From contig NC_088202.1 in assembly GCF_037126465.1 (NCBI RefSeq), forward strand, positions 26,086,213 through 26,150,212: a DNA stretch of 64,000 nucleotides. The letters run 5' to 3'. The stretch comes from Ornithodoros turicata (lineage: Eukaryota > Arthropoda > Arachnida > Ixodida > Argasidae). This document shows positions 35,473 through 45,850 of the stretch, piece after piece. The notes below the pieces were generated by a model. It saw nothing but the letters and a program-made list of their open reading frames with translations. It searched no databases and was not told the DNA's origin. Numbering within the stretch: the stretch's first letter is position 1; the number at the start of each line of letters is the position of its first letter. The position numbers and the translations under genes were made by a program.

Positions 35473-35781
35473 CTATAGGGTGCCTTGCGATTTGTTGATA
35501 CCGGACGGGTGAAGAGCGTTGAACTCGTATATGAGATAAGACTCCCTATCACGTCTGTCACGTGTGGATCTAAACCCGGTTTCTAGAATATATAGTTTAA
35601 TGTTGTCAAAATTGTGACCAGGAACATTAAAGTGTTCGGCGACTGCTTTGGTGAGTTTGTTGGGCGTGTCGGTTCTGTGTCCGGTAAGGCGGTTGTTCAT
35701 TTGTTGGCCGGTTTCACCAATGTATTGCATAGAGCAGTCGCCGCATTCAATGCGCAGTATATGACATTGGAGCTTGTGCAT
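35473..35781 (-). pseudogene. PLE GIY-YIG endonuclease domain
   Basis: An open frame with the C-terminal nuclease of Penelope-like elements: ECGDCSMQYIGETGQQM contains the second half of the GIY-YIG motif, NNRLTGHRTD has the Arg/His of the core, AVAEHFNVPGH the conserved His, and RDRESYLIYEF the catalytic Glu. Upstream, on another frame, are SNVIYC (the first half of the motif) and the CNLPRCKTC cysteine cluster near 35,900, so a frameshift near 35,745 splits the domain. In live elements it nicks the target for priming. Confidence 0.88.
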
Positions 35782-35799
35782 GTGAATGCGTGGTTAACG

Positions 35800-37260
35800 G
35801 GGTGGGTGTAATTGCTCGCAGTGCTTTTGATGGAGTTAGCGTGTTGAACGTGCCTGCATGTTTTGCAGCGCGGGAGGTTGCAGGGTCGTGTTCCCGTGTA
35901 CGGGGTGCTCGTTTTGCTGATTTTGGCATTGACCAAGGAGCCTGCTAGGTTTTTTGCGCGTCGGTATGTCACCTGTATGGGATGGGTGAATATATTGCTA
36001 AGTCGGTCACTGCTTTGGAAGAGGGGCTCGTGCTTCTGTAGAATGGCTTTGATGTTTGGAAGTGCGTTGGAATATCTTGTGATGAAGCTTATTTGGCACG
36101 CGTCAGGATTTTTTCGGTTTTCCAGAACCTCGTTTCGATCGAGTGTGAGTGCTTGGCGACGGAATTCGGTTAGGAGGGAGTCTGGATAGTCTCTTTGCGC
36201 AAGTGTACTGCAGAGTCCGTCAAGCTTCTCAGCGTAATCTGTGTCGTTTGAACAAATTCTGCGTAGTCTTACACTCTGCCCATTAGGAATTCCAACCTTA
36301 CAGTGACGCGGGTGGTGACTCTTGAAGTGAAGGTATTGTTGTTTGTCAGTTGGCTTTTTGTACAGGGTTGTGATGAGGTTGCCGTTGTCTAGTGATATCG
36401 TGGTGTCGAGGAACTTAATTAAATAAGTTGACTGTTGTGATGTGAACTTTATGCTGCAATGCGCGGTGTTCAGTACGTCTACGAACTGTTTCCCGTTCCC
36501 CTGTTCCTGTTCATGTTCCCCGTGTTCCCATATTATCAGTATATCATCGATATATCGAAGGTACTCCGTGGGTTTTAATGAGAGGGCGCTGAGAACTTTG
36601 TTTTTAAGAACCTCATGAAGATATTTGCGTATATGGGTGCAACAAGTGTGCCCATACTTGTACCGTGTACTTGTAGGTAGTATTCGCCATTGAACTCGAA
36701 GTAGTTCAGTTTAAGGACCAAGTCCATTAGAGCGGGTATGGTTTCCGTGTCTTTTCTGGTGTTTGTTGTAGAAAGGGTATTGCAGAGGGCTGTGATTCCG
36801 TCGTTGTGTGGGATGTTAGTATACAGTGATGTCACATCCAGCGTGGCTAGTATTGTGTTCCTACCAAATGTACGAGTGTTGTTTATATCTCTGATTATTC
36901 TGAGGAGGTGGGGTGTGATATCATATCCGTCAGCTAGCGCTTTGATGATGTCACGCTGTGTTTTAGTGAGGTTGTGACCACGCGAGCTTTGGGAAATACC
37001 GCGAAGGATGTCGTTGCTTACTTGTTTAATGTACAGGTCTAATGCGGGTTCTCGGACGTGATTTGGTGTCCAGGTTGATGGTAGTCGGAGGTCGTTGTTA
37101 TTTTCTTGTGTTGTATGAGCGAATAATTCTCTAAGGCGTAGCCGTCTCGTAAAGTCTGATATGTCTTTGTGGATTTCGTACTCGTTAACAGAATTGAGTG
37201 TAGGGCAGAATGTTAACACCCTAGAGAGGACTTGTAGTTCGTCGCTGGTTAGTGAGCGTG
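35800..37260 (-). pseudogene. PLE reverse transcriptase, internally deleted
   Basis: Readable from SRSLTSDELQVLSRVLTFCP (about 37,260), the characteristic PLE block before the fingers, through FTRRLRLRELF to NLTKTQRDIIKALADGYDI. There the expected basic fingers segment (the DKGG block) is missing and the text continues at once with LATLDVTSLYTNIPH (palm motif A). Then come HGTSMGT and ANIFM, a frame break near 36,575, RYIDDIL (motif C, about 36,545), FLDTTISL, LYKKPTDKQQYLHFKSHHP, and a thumb region to about 35,800. The deletion removes the nucleotide-binding fingers, so no activity is expected. Confidence 0.85.
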
Positions 37261-37479
37261 ATATATCTATTACGGTGCTCTTGCGTCAGCGTTTTCTCGG
37301 GGTGGCTCAGCGATGTTGCGGAGAGTTGTGGTTGTGGTGCTGGAAATGATCTGTTCGGCTGCTGCGTGTGTCGTGTTAGTGGGTCCGGTATCCGTGTCGT
37401 TGTTAGAATTAGGTTTTCCGAGTTTTGAGTGTTCCTTGTTAGCTAGCTCGCGGTTGATTTGTTGAATGTGTAGTTCGAG

Positions 37480-37790
37480 ACTGTTTGCCTCCGCGTCGGG
37501 GAACAGGACGTCCGTCAGTATGCCAGGCCTGGCGTGGGGAAGATGGGTTTCCCGAATGCGGAACGACTTTCAAAAACTCGCGGCCTCGTGCGCTTTCTTC
37601 AAGAAACGGGCCTAGCGAAGAGACCACTCTAGTGCACCTCTCACCCACAGTGTGCTTCCATCCCATCTGTATCGGTCATCCTGCCTGTACATCACTTTGA
37701 AGTCCTCAACTCCCCTCTCCCACTTCCTTTTTTTTTTTTTTTTTTGCTATAGTCGTGGCGATGCCCACTTGAGTGCGGCAAACAACGGCA
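37480..37790. mobile_element. insert with 18-bp poly-T in the PLE
   Basis: Between the PLE N-terminal ORF and the pre-reverse-transcriptase region is about 310 bp unlike PLE coding sequence, containing T18 at 37,728-37,745 followed by GCTATAGTCGTGGCGATGCC. The homopolymer suggests retroposition, possibly a SINE. The boundaries and any target duplication are not resolved. Confidence 0.5.
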
Positions 37791-37793
37791 AGC

Positions 37794-38084
37794 TTACCTC
37801 GACACCCTCTCCCTCCTCTCCGCGTCGGTGAGGCTGATGTTGTTGATATGGGCCTGGATCGTAGCGAGTTGCGCGTGGCACTGTTTCTTTAATATTTCAA
37901 GAAACGTACGGGCTGTGTTGTTAAAGGCTGATGCCCACTCTAGCTCTAGCTCAGGTGTCAGTTTTCCTAATGCAGGAACTGTTTTAGGGGTGAGGCCTTT
38001 AGCTACTGTGTTGTGAGCCAGGTGGTGGGTGTAGATCCGTACATGATGTAGGTATCGGCTACGTTTCTCCATGAGTTTTCGCAT
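37794..38084 (-). pseudogene. PLE N-terminal region
   Basis: A 96-codon frame with the pattern of the PLE region upstream of the reverse transcriptase: a His/Arg-rich helix (RSRYLHHVRIYTHHLAHN), TVAKGLTPKTVPAL (the 'basic block then PKGL' signature), then a long helix with Trp (ELELEWASAFNNTARTFLE). It is cut short at the poly-T-bearing insert. I infer continuity with the reverse transcriptase from order and orientation. Confidence 0.6.
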
Positions 38085-38129
38085 TCGTAGAAAATTCGTT
38101 TACTGCATGGTAGGCTGGTGATTAAATAG

Positions 38130-39179
38130 TCAACGGTGTTTTCTGTGTGATGTGCGCATGCGTCGTGTCTGTGGGGTCGGTGGCTGTGGGGCCACTGGCT
38201 GTGGAGACTCGCTGTGTTCCTCGATGTCATCTGTCTGTGTTTGCGTGCTTGTGGTTTTCCGTGTCACAGTTTGCGTGAACTTTGTGTGTGTGCGGGTTGT
38301 GTTTGGAGTGTTGTCGTTTGCCGCGTGTGTATGCGTGGGCGCAGTGGTCGTCGTGGTCCCCTTTGATGCCATCGTGTGTTCTGGCGTGTTTGCGGTGCTG
38401 GCACTTAAAGTGTCAGCTGGTTGAGGATGTTGTGTTTGAGCGTTTGTCAGTGCAGGACGGCAGCTATGGACCATTAGGTGTTTGATGTTGTGTGCCATAG
38501 CTCGTACGCCTGCGTGGTTTGGGTGGATGCCGTCCCGAGGGAGATGTGCTTCAGCGTGGTATTCGAAAGCTGCGTGTGTGATAACCATAACGTTGGTGTG
38601 TACCTTACGCATGTGGATGAGGTGGTTGTTGACAGCGTGCGCCTTTATGTCGAACTCGTGTAGCCATGTGTCCTGGTATATGTATGCTCGGTGTTTGTTC
38701 TGTCTTCGGGGAAGTATCGTTGTCAGTACTATTTCAGCGCCTGGTCTATTGTTTGTGATGAAGGAAACTAGTGCTTCGAATTCCTGGATGACATGTTGTG
38801 CTGTCGGCCGTGCGATGTCGTTGGTCCCTACGTGGAGTATGTAGTGCGTGATGTTCGGTGGGGCGGCGGTTACATGTGTCATGATGTCTCGTATTCTTGC
38901 GCCGCTTGAACAACAGCAACAACATATATATTGTGATGATGAAGTGGGGAGGTTTTCCACTCTAGGAGTGGAACGCTACCCCGTAGCTAGGGGGTCTAGT
39001 ATGAGTGGTGACAATGAGAAGTGTATGTGAGGTCCGTGTTCTCCGTGCGGGATGTGTTTGTGTATGTACTTGTAACAGCTATACCCTAGGAGTGCGACAT
39101 GTGAGAAAGAGAGGACGGGTTGCTTACCTCCTGAGGTCATTGGATCGTCAGTAGCGAACGTAGATGGGTAGAAATCCAA
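38130..39179 (-). pseudogene. SGNH/GDSL-esterase-like ORF linked to the PLE
   Basis: Two overlapping frames give one domain. The first (39,179 to about 38,976) has HVALLGYSCYKYIHKHIP, matching block I of SGNH hydrolases with G-Y-S in place of G-D-S, so the nucleophile Ser is kept. After a frameshift near 38,990 the second has SSGARIRDIMTHVTAAPPN, then HVGTND (block III, about 38,820) and LPRDGIHPNHAGVRAMAHNI (block V with the Asp-x-x-His pair, about 38,527). The C-terminal 90 residues are low-complexity Thr/Gln-rich. SGNH domains occur in ORF1 of some CR1/L2 LINEs and in rotifer Athena/Terminon PLEs. Here the ORF shares orientation and terminal repeats with a PLE, so I treat it as part of that element. 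Confidence 0.7.
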
Positions 39180-39203
39180 CGAACTGGTAGAGATGTAGCG
39201 GTG

Positions 39204-40888
39204 GAGAGGGAGAGAACAGATGAGAAAGGGAAAGCATCGCCACCGTCACAGATCACCCAGGGAGACAAAAAAAAAAAGAAAGCAAAAAGCTACTCAACTG
39301 TTGTCCAACGATTGGCCCAACGCTAGAGGTCACGTGAGTTTTTCCCGACAATAGAAATATACTACACGTTCACCCCCCTGATATCACCCCAAAGCTGCGT
39401 AAGTCATTGCAAGTTTTGACAGGCGTTCCAACGGTGCTCGCTCGGATGAAGAACAAAGGAGGGTGTCGGAACGAGTGAGCTGATAGTTTTGTTTTTGGTC
39501 GTTAGTCAGCTTTCACTAAGTGTATGATTGCACTGCAGGTGCAATCATCCACGTCTCGTTTTCCAGTATCTGCCGTTGAGCAGCGGCTGCAGCCTTCGCT
39601 TGCGTTCCATCCACGTAAATATGTACAAAAATAAGTTCGTGGCCGAAGTTGCTTCTGTTAATTTCAGTTTCGATTTTGTAGGCTTCGATTTGTGGAAAGG
39701 TAAGCTGCTGAACCAACTTACAGTTCGAACATGGCTAGTCTGGTATTGAACACCTCATTTCAGACTTTGATTTCTTCACGCCACAATTCAATGGAATCTT
39801 GAAATGTGCCGAGATTCATCGCAGCATGATCACGAGACGAAACGCGGACTGCACCGAGTCATCGTCTGTCCGTCGTGCGATGTCTTGTGTCATTGGAGCA
39901 TGCGTGTGTGTGAAACAGTTCCCGACAGTGTGTACGGGATGTTTTGGTTGATTGTGTCAACCTGGATACTACTTTTAAAGTATGTATTTTCGTAATGAAA
40001 TAGTGTGTTGCTCTGTGCCTCATTTTGTGTCTGTGTGTTTATGCGCGTGGTGAAACTCTTTCGAACTGGACTTCGCAGACGGCACGGTTCCCTTCTCCAA
40101 GCTTGAAACGACACGGGCGAATAAGGCCTGAGAATGTTTGAAGTATGTCTGGTCTCTCGCGTCCGTGCATATGCTTCCTCCATTCAGTGGCGAAGGGGCA
40201 TACCTCACGCACGAAACCGTGTCGTATCTCATATTCTATCAGGTTCGCCATATATATTTCTTGAATCGTGAGGTAAAATTAAAAAAAAAGTAACTCATGT
40301 ACATGCGGTTAAAAAGGGAAGTTGGACAGCTATTGGCACTATCAAGCATTGCATCAACTGCATCATAAAGACACACTTTCCTGCGGATCCATACCGTAGG
40401 AAATTCTTAAAGGACGACGGAAGTGAAAATAAGCTGGTCAAGAGAGAACTGATGTTCTGAGGCTAGAACATCTGGCTAACCTTTTCGCGACTTTCATCTT
40501 TCATAAGCTGCAAACCTGTTTACCTCATATTGCGGTGTGTACCAAAACAATGCGGAATTCGATTTAGATTTACGTATATTAGTTGAAATGCCGCCATAAT
40601 CGCGATCTAAAATTCGGCCACGGAGCACCCTGAGCCCCTGGTGAGTGTAGCCGCGCCGCCGTAGCAGACCACGGAAGTGACGCATGTTGTCTCTCCTGTT
40701 GGAGTTCCTGACTTTCATTTCGCGGTCGTTTTGCGTTCGGTGGTTGATTTTCGCAACAAGAAAAATTGTAGATGCTTGTGAAGTGTTTCCTGGCTGTGCG
40801 ATACAGCATGTTGCCGACTTCTTTTCGGCAACGCGAGGACAGAGTGTCCCTTGGACGAACGACACACGGATAGACAGCACAAACACAG
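39204..40888. other. non-coding, nothing firm
   Basis: No gene is supported. On the minus strand, 39,517-39,716 reads a short hydrophilic frame with VDGTQAKAAAAAQRQIL, vaguely like a KH-domain C-terminus. A minus frame at 40,494-40,898 contains a basic stretch (FRGLLRRRGYTHQGLRVLRG) faintly like a PLE N-terminus. Both are too weak to call. Confidence 0.35.
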
Positions 40889-41081
40889 CGTCAAACATCG
40901 ACTGACCTTTATTACGAAGACAACACTACCGGGGTTGGCCCCCAAAATCCTTCCGAAGGTAGGTGACCTCATTCTCTCTAGGGGTGAGGGTCTTGCTGCT
41001 TACATTGCTGGCTGTCTTACCTTGCGTTCGGCCAGAATATGTTTCAGAACAAACACGCTCTACTAATCTGTGGTTGTCTCC

Positions 41082-41149
41082 GTGGTCGTATTGGTCATTG
41101 GCGCTCGATTGGCAATCGAGAGATACGTAGTTCAAATTCCGCCGATGCC
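41082..41149 (+). other. tRNA-like segment, copy 1
   Basis: CTCGA-TTGGCAA-TCGAG forms a perfect anticodon-like stem with a 7-base loop, and GTTCAAATTCC is a close B box. The D-arm region (ATTGGTCATTGGCG) is A-box-like. Acceptor ends do not pair, so this is a tRNA-derived SINE head or pseudogene, not a functional tRNA. The loop would read GGC. Confidence 0.5.
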
Positions 41150-41589
41150 TGACTTTTTTTATGACTGTCATATTTCACTTGTTTCCGAAAGACACGAAAC
41201 TTATTCTCGCCGCGAATGCGTCTGTGCCTAATTGGAGACAGGTGAAACAAGACAAGTAGTGCGCAGACATATTGTTGACGAATGGTTCAAAACAAATCCG
41301 CAGGTGCTCATTAGCTATTGGCTTGTCAACGAAGTACATCAGGCCGCTTCGGTATTTTCACTGAAACAGAATGCACAAATCTTTACCTCCACTTGACGTC
41401 AAACATCGACTGACCTTTATTACGAAGACAACACTACCAGGGCTGGCCCCCAAAATCCTTCCGAAGGAAGGTGACCTCATTCTCTCTAGGGGTGAGGGTC
41501 TTGCTGCTTACATTGCTGGCTGTCTTACCTTGCGTTCGGCCAGAATATGTTTCAGAACAAACACGCTCTAATAATCTGTGGTTGTCTCC

Positions 41590-41657
41590 GTGGCCGTATT
41601 GGTCATTGGCGCTCGACTGGCAATCGAGAGATACGTAGTTCAAATTCCGCCGATGCC
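41590..41657 (+). other. tRNA-like segment, copy 2
   Basis: Second tandem copy, 508 bp downstream. It differs by GGTCGT to GGCCGT and CTCGATTGG to CTCGACTGG; the latter weakens one pair of the anticodon-like stem, as expected without selection on tRNA function. Confidence 0.5.
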
Positions 41658-41982
41658 TGACTTTTTTGATGACTGTCATATTTCACTTGTTTCCGAAAGA
41701 CACGAAACTCATTCTCACCGCGAATGCGTCTATGCCTACTTGGAGATAGGTGAAACAAGACAAGTAGTGCGCAGACATATTGTTGACGAATGGTTCAAAA
41801 CAAATCCGTAGGTGCTCATTAGCTATTGGCTTGTCAACGAAGTACATCAGGCCTCTTCGGTATTTTCACTGAAACAGAATGCACAGATTTGTACCTCCAC
41901 TTGACGTTTCGGCGTACATCTGATTCCCGCTGAGGGGAAAAAAAAAGAGAAGACGAATAGGTACGAACCCAACACCCATCGG

Positions 41983-42175
41983 GTATATCGACTTCAGACT
42001 TTTACGAGATTTCCGAATCAAACATCTTGAGGCGTTCGGAATTCGCCGTGTTTATCGCGTTCACCTGGCAGCCGCACATGGAGCTCGAGAGATATCTGAC
42101 GTCACGCGCTCCTCAGATTTTCCCGTAATGCTTCGCGTCAGCGGGAGCGCTCCATGGGCGATCCTGTCTGTGGCG
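41983..42175. repeat. dispersed repeat, copy B
   Basis: Matches the window's first 172 bases, including GACGTCACGCGCTCCTCAG and GCGCTCCATGGGCGATC. Lies immediately left of the 1.3-kb transposon. Confidence 0.75.
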
Positions 42176-42283
42176 ACCACATCGTAGAAAAACGAAAGCG
42201 AAAAGAGCCTCACCTATAACAAAATGATCTGCTCGTAGATGACCATCACACATAAGGCGCCAGCACGGTGGACAATGGACGTA

Positions 42284-43582
42284 CACTCTAAATCCGACAC
42301 CCGATATGTACCGCATGAAAGAGGACCCGCACCTGGGCCAGGCGGTACACATGAGGTGCAGTCCTCAACCAGCAGGTACAGTCCGCGACCACTGCGAAAT
42401 TCAAACGGTACAAGGGCTCCGAGACCCATCCGTACCGGCTAGGTACCTTTTAAGCGCGATCTATAGCAGCTGTACCTCATGTGTACCGCGTGTTTCCGGC
42501 GCATGAGTACGAACGCCTTCTCACGATATCCATGCGCTGCAAAAATATTTCGTGTGATTCCGAATACCAGTCTATAAATTCCCTTATGCAGCAGTGCCGT
42601 AATGGATGAGCACTATCATTCTGTCAAAGAAGTGCAATAACTAGAACCCATGACCGTGAGGGATCGCATGTTTGGGAAGAATTCGTTTCTTGCAACCGCT
42701 GCAAATCAGTTTGTTTTGAAACGACGGGGAGCGAGGACGAGTCTGCTCGGTCTTCGAAGAAATTCGTTCGACGTGTTCAAGATTGAAGTCATTTAAGGTG
42801 CGTATTATATCTCTGAAGTAATTATTCGTCTTCACGACGCATTTTCGTTCATCTTCGCTCTGATTCCCAGTGGTCCTGATCACCGGCAGGCTGGACACAA
42901 CGACTGAGGGACGGAGACAACGAACTTTGTGCTTCATGCATGAACGTTGATGCGTGAATTAGAGGAGCCGAGAGTGCATTTTACACCTGGATTACACAAG
43001 CAAGTAGGCATGTTTTTCAGGCAAGCTATTTCGGTTGTTGGATTTTTTTTACATTGTATTTTCTCCTAGGTTACGTCAAGGATGTCATAAATGGGTGAGT
43101 CAATCGTCTACTGTGGTTGGTGTTACGTTCTGCGGAAGAAACGGAAGTTGGGGAAGAACAGCTATCCAAAGATGTGGAAGAGATAAAGAAGCGTGACCAC
43201 AGAGCAGCTGCAGTGGTGAAGGAGAGACGCAGTGGTCATCGTTCATCCATATACGTTGTGCCCCGTGTGTTCGGCGTTTGTGCATCATGACAATGCACGC
43301 TCGCGATGGACAAGCATCAATCCTGAAATGGATATGATTTTCGAATAAAGGTATTTGTTTGTTATATTTATCGTGCAGCGTAGCTTCCTGGGGCTGTTAA
43401 TATATCGTGGAGGAGGGGAACCACCCCGACGGGTAGGCCTAAATCGCTGCGCGCTATCCGTTACATGTACCGCATGTGAGGGCGCATGTACCTCTTAATT
43501 TTAAGAGGTACATTTTTTTAAAAATGTACCTCTTGGCCAAGCGGTACTTATCCGTTACATATGCGTTACCTGATTTAGAGTG
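42284..43582. mobile_element. 1.3-kb non-autonomous transposon, copy 1
   Basis: Ends CACTCTAAATCC and GATTTAGAGTG, inverted, flanked by TA on both sides (42,282-42,283 and 43,583-43,584). About 200 bp at each end carry GGTACA/TGTACC words. The middle encodes only short minus-strand ORFs. Copy 2 at 45,851-47,143 is about 90% identical over its full length, which fixes the boundaries precisely. No transposase is encoded. Confidence 0.9.
42641..42937 (-). CDS. 98-codon ORF in the 1.3-kb transposon, copy 1
   Basis: A small basic ORF that starts with the same residues as the 106-codon ORF in copy 2 (46,176-46,496) and keeps SSLPVIRTTGNQSEDERKCV and DIIRTLND in both. Copies diverge after a frame change near the C-terminus. 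A CxxC pair (SGCKK) is present only here. I do not recognise it. It may be the remnant of an element-encoded protein or chance conservation between two recent copies. Confidence 0.3.
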   Translation of the reverse strand: MKHKVRCLRPSVVVSSLPVIRTTGNQSEDERKCVVKTNNYFRDIIRTLNDFNLEHVERISSKTEQTRPRSPSFQNKLICSGCKKRILPKHAIPHGHGF

Positions 43583-43584
43583 TA

Positions 43585-44084
43585 GACATATAAATTGACC
43601 CTGCCCTACGTTTCACACAATTGAAATCTTGAGTTCAACGAAATTCAAGACACCCAGCCCAAAATGTGACAACTTACATTGCTAGACGGTGCATGATGTG
43701 AGACCATGAGACGCCAGAAGCCAGATTGACCGTCACCCATGCGAAAGAAACGACGCTTTGCACACTGAACTGTGCACGTGTTTCAGAAGGTAGGGCCCGT
43801 ATAACAAATGAAACACAATACGCGTCAATATAGGCGTAAAGGGCTAATACTCCGTCACAGAGCCTCAGTTTATCCGTCAAGACGAAATCTTGTCCGTCAG
43901 AATATAAGAGTAAATCGTGTTCCCCGTGCCATTTATGCATAAAACTCCGCCCTTTACGCTTACAGCGGGCGCGTTTTCGGGTACAAGGAATAAAACACGG
44001 CTTGACGGATACGTCGTCAACCATTTTGTCGAAATTTATGCCTGGTAAAGGTAAGATTAGACGCAAGCGTAAATTTATTCCTTT
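43585..44084. other. non-coding, between transposon and LINE
   Basis: The minus ORF at 43,674-44,189 reads LINE C-terminal sequence only in its first 35 residues (RLRLGHTNLTHGYL). The rest, below about 44,085, is unrelated sequence, so the LINE is cut here. Confidence 0.5.
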
Positions 44085-44392
44085 CTTTCGCGAGAGTGTG
44101 CATTCGATAGGGTCTTCTTCCCGAGAGAGATATCCATGTGTTAAGTTGGTGTGTCCCAACCGGAGCCGACAAGATAGCACATCATACAATCGATTGGATG
44201 CAGATGGAGGAGGGCCTACCTTACGTTTTATAGTGTGTAATTTGTTGCTTGTCTGTTGGTCCCAACAGCTCTGCCAGCGTCGGTTAATGCTGCTTTTTAA
44301 ACATAGCCTGATATCTTTTGACGGAATGTCGAAGGGCGTTACGTCGTTTGTTAGTGCAGCTGCTCGATCGGCCTTTTCATTTCCGGGTACAA

Positions 44393-44836
44393 CTATACAA
44401 CATGGCTGGGTACCCAGCAGAACAGTAACCGATAAGCCTTGTTAGCTATAGTGCTTGCTAGGCTCCTTGCAGGATGGACAATGGGGTATTTTGTGCAATG
44501 AATGCTGCAGATAGTCTGTAAGGAACGCAAAGAATCCATGTATATGACTGATGATTTGTTGCGATTTTGTAAGATATAATTTAGGGCTAAAATTATGGCA
44601 TACACTTCTTCTGTGAAGACAGACATGGTGCCCTTCAAACGATGTGACATTGTAACTGTGCCAGAGACCATAGCGCACGATACCCCGGAAACTGTCTTTG
44701 AGCCATCAGTGTACAACTCTACATGGCTGTCAAAGCTATCCTTTAGCGCCTCAAATTCCTGTTGCAGTACGGTGTTAACAGTTTCACGTTTGTTGTATCT
44801 GAAGAGGTGCATGTTGCATTTGGAGGGGGTTGCCAC
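44393..44836 (-). pseudogene. LINE RNase H domain
   Basis: A 147-codon frame with LYTDGSK (first Asp), FTEEVYAIILAL (Glu), VIYMDSLRSL (second Asp) and CWVPSHV, after which a frameshift removes the last GNE..AD motif from this frame; related text continues to 44,085. The corresponding plus-strand copy at 61,453 has lost the middle Asp, whereas this one keeps it. Confidence 0.8.
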
Positions 44837-44919
44837 GGAGGGATTTTATTAGTTGTCTCAAGCATCATAGAGTTGTACCCTGGAAAGCCATAGTGTTCGA
44901 CTGCTTGTGACATTCGAAT

Positions 44920-45848
44920 GCTAAAAGAAGACAGCTGAAGGCCTGTTCAAGAAATGCTGACTGAATTGTGTACCTTTCACACATTGATACGCTGGGTTCT
45001 GGGGGTGACCCAGGATCTTTAATACATATGAAGCAGTGAGGTAAAACGTACGTTGCTCTAAAGACCACTGATTTGATTCTATATATAGGCTTTGTATTGG
45101 AGAAGTTCTAAAAGCACCAAGAACTAAACGCAGTCCTTGGTGGTGTACTGGATAGAGGATTATGAGTGTAGATGGTCGTGCTGAACCATACACAACACAT
45201 CCATAATCCAGTTTTGAAAGCACGGTGGAGACGTAGATCTTCTTTCGTGTGTCACGATCTGCTCCCCAAGACCCGTGAGAAAGTACCTTTAGAAGATTTA
45301 GACATTTAATAGTCCTTGCCTTGAGGTGTTTGAGATGCGGAAGGAACGTCAGTTTCCGGTAAATATAAGCCCAAGAAACTTAAGTTCAGGCTTTTTATTA
45401 TGTCGTGTCCGCCCTTGTTGAGTGTAGGATCGGGAAACATTCTCCGTGCTCTTGAAAAGCAGACGCAGACGGTCTTCTCCGGGGAAAACTTTTTTCGGAA
45501 AAAAAAAACATTTTCGTGCGACCATTTCACCAACTTGTTTATTGTGAGTTCGAGTTGACGTTCGCACCTAGCAATGCTGGAAGAGGAACAAGAAATTTGA
45601 ACGTCATCTACACAAAATGAATACCTCACTGAAGCAGGAATGGCACTCGCTACGGAGTTCATCTTTACAATGAATAGAGCCACACTTAGGACGTGCCCTT
45701 GCGGTACACTGTTCTCTTGTATGAGTGGGCGAGAAAGTGTCGATCCAACCTGGACCCGAAGTAATCGTCCTTAAGAAAATTGGCAATGCAGCGAAACATG
45801 CGGTCGCTTATTTCCAGAGTGTGCACATCCTGCAGAATACCATACCGC
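44920..45848 (-). pseudogene. LINE reverse transcriptase, palm to thumb
   Basis: Begins at WRYGILQDVHTLEISDR, the continuation of the palm after the transposon. MALFIVKMNSVASAI follows block 4, and RYSFCVDDVQISCSS holds the catalytic Asp pair (VDD, about 45,610). A frameshift near 45,500 leads to a thumb with a degraded GLYLPETD. The last ORF (44,921-45,223) has SKLDYGCVVYGSARPS and LRLVLGAFRTSPIQSLY, typical of the region between reverse transcriptase and RNase H. Confidence 0.8.
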
Positions 45849-45850
45849 CA

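Larger units (their letters stand above)
34933..39198 (-). mobile_element. Penelope-like element with upstream esterase-like ORF
   Basis: Bounded on both sides by the same 36-base direct repeat, beginning GATGGGTAGAAATCC and ending GAGATGTAG (34,933-34,968 and 39,163-39,198), which I read as pseudo-LTR remnants. Minus-strand order is: SGNH-esterase-like ORF (39,179-38,130), PLE N-terminal region (38,084-37,794), reverse transcriptase (about 37,260-36,300), a cysteine motif, then GIY-YIG nuclease (35,781-35,473). Frameshifts, an internal deletion in the reverse transcriptase and a poly-T-bearing insert make it inactive. Confidence 0.85.
40889..41906. repeat. 508-bp tandem duplication
   Basis: 40,889-41,396 and 41,397-41,906 are consecutive head-to-tail copies at about 96-97% identity. 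Both open with CGTCAAACATCGACTGACC, contain CACTACC.GG..TGGCCCCC and the tRNA-like segment, and finish with CAAATC.GTACCTCCACTTGA-type sequence. Short ORFs repeated in both copies show no recognisable protein. Confidence 0.9.

Noticed and set aside
40494..40898. 134-codon minus ORF with a basic, PLE-like stretch
   Set aside because: Only one short pattern fits, with no reverse transcriptase or nuclease adjoining it.
41082..41149. A functional tRNA gene
   Set aside because: The anticodon-like stem and B box are good but acceptor ends do not pair, and the second copy has a weakened stem.
43674..44189. A 171-codon gene
   Set aside because: Its first 35 residues are the C-terminus of the I-group LINE and the rest is unrelated flank, so it is a chance fusion.
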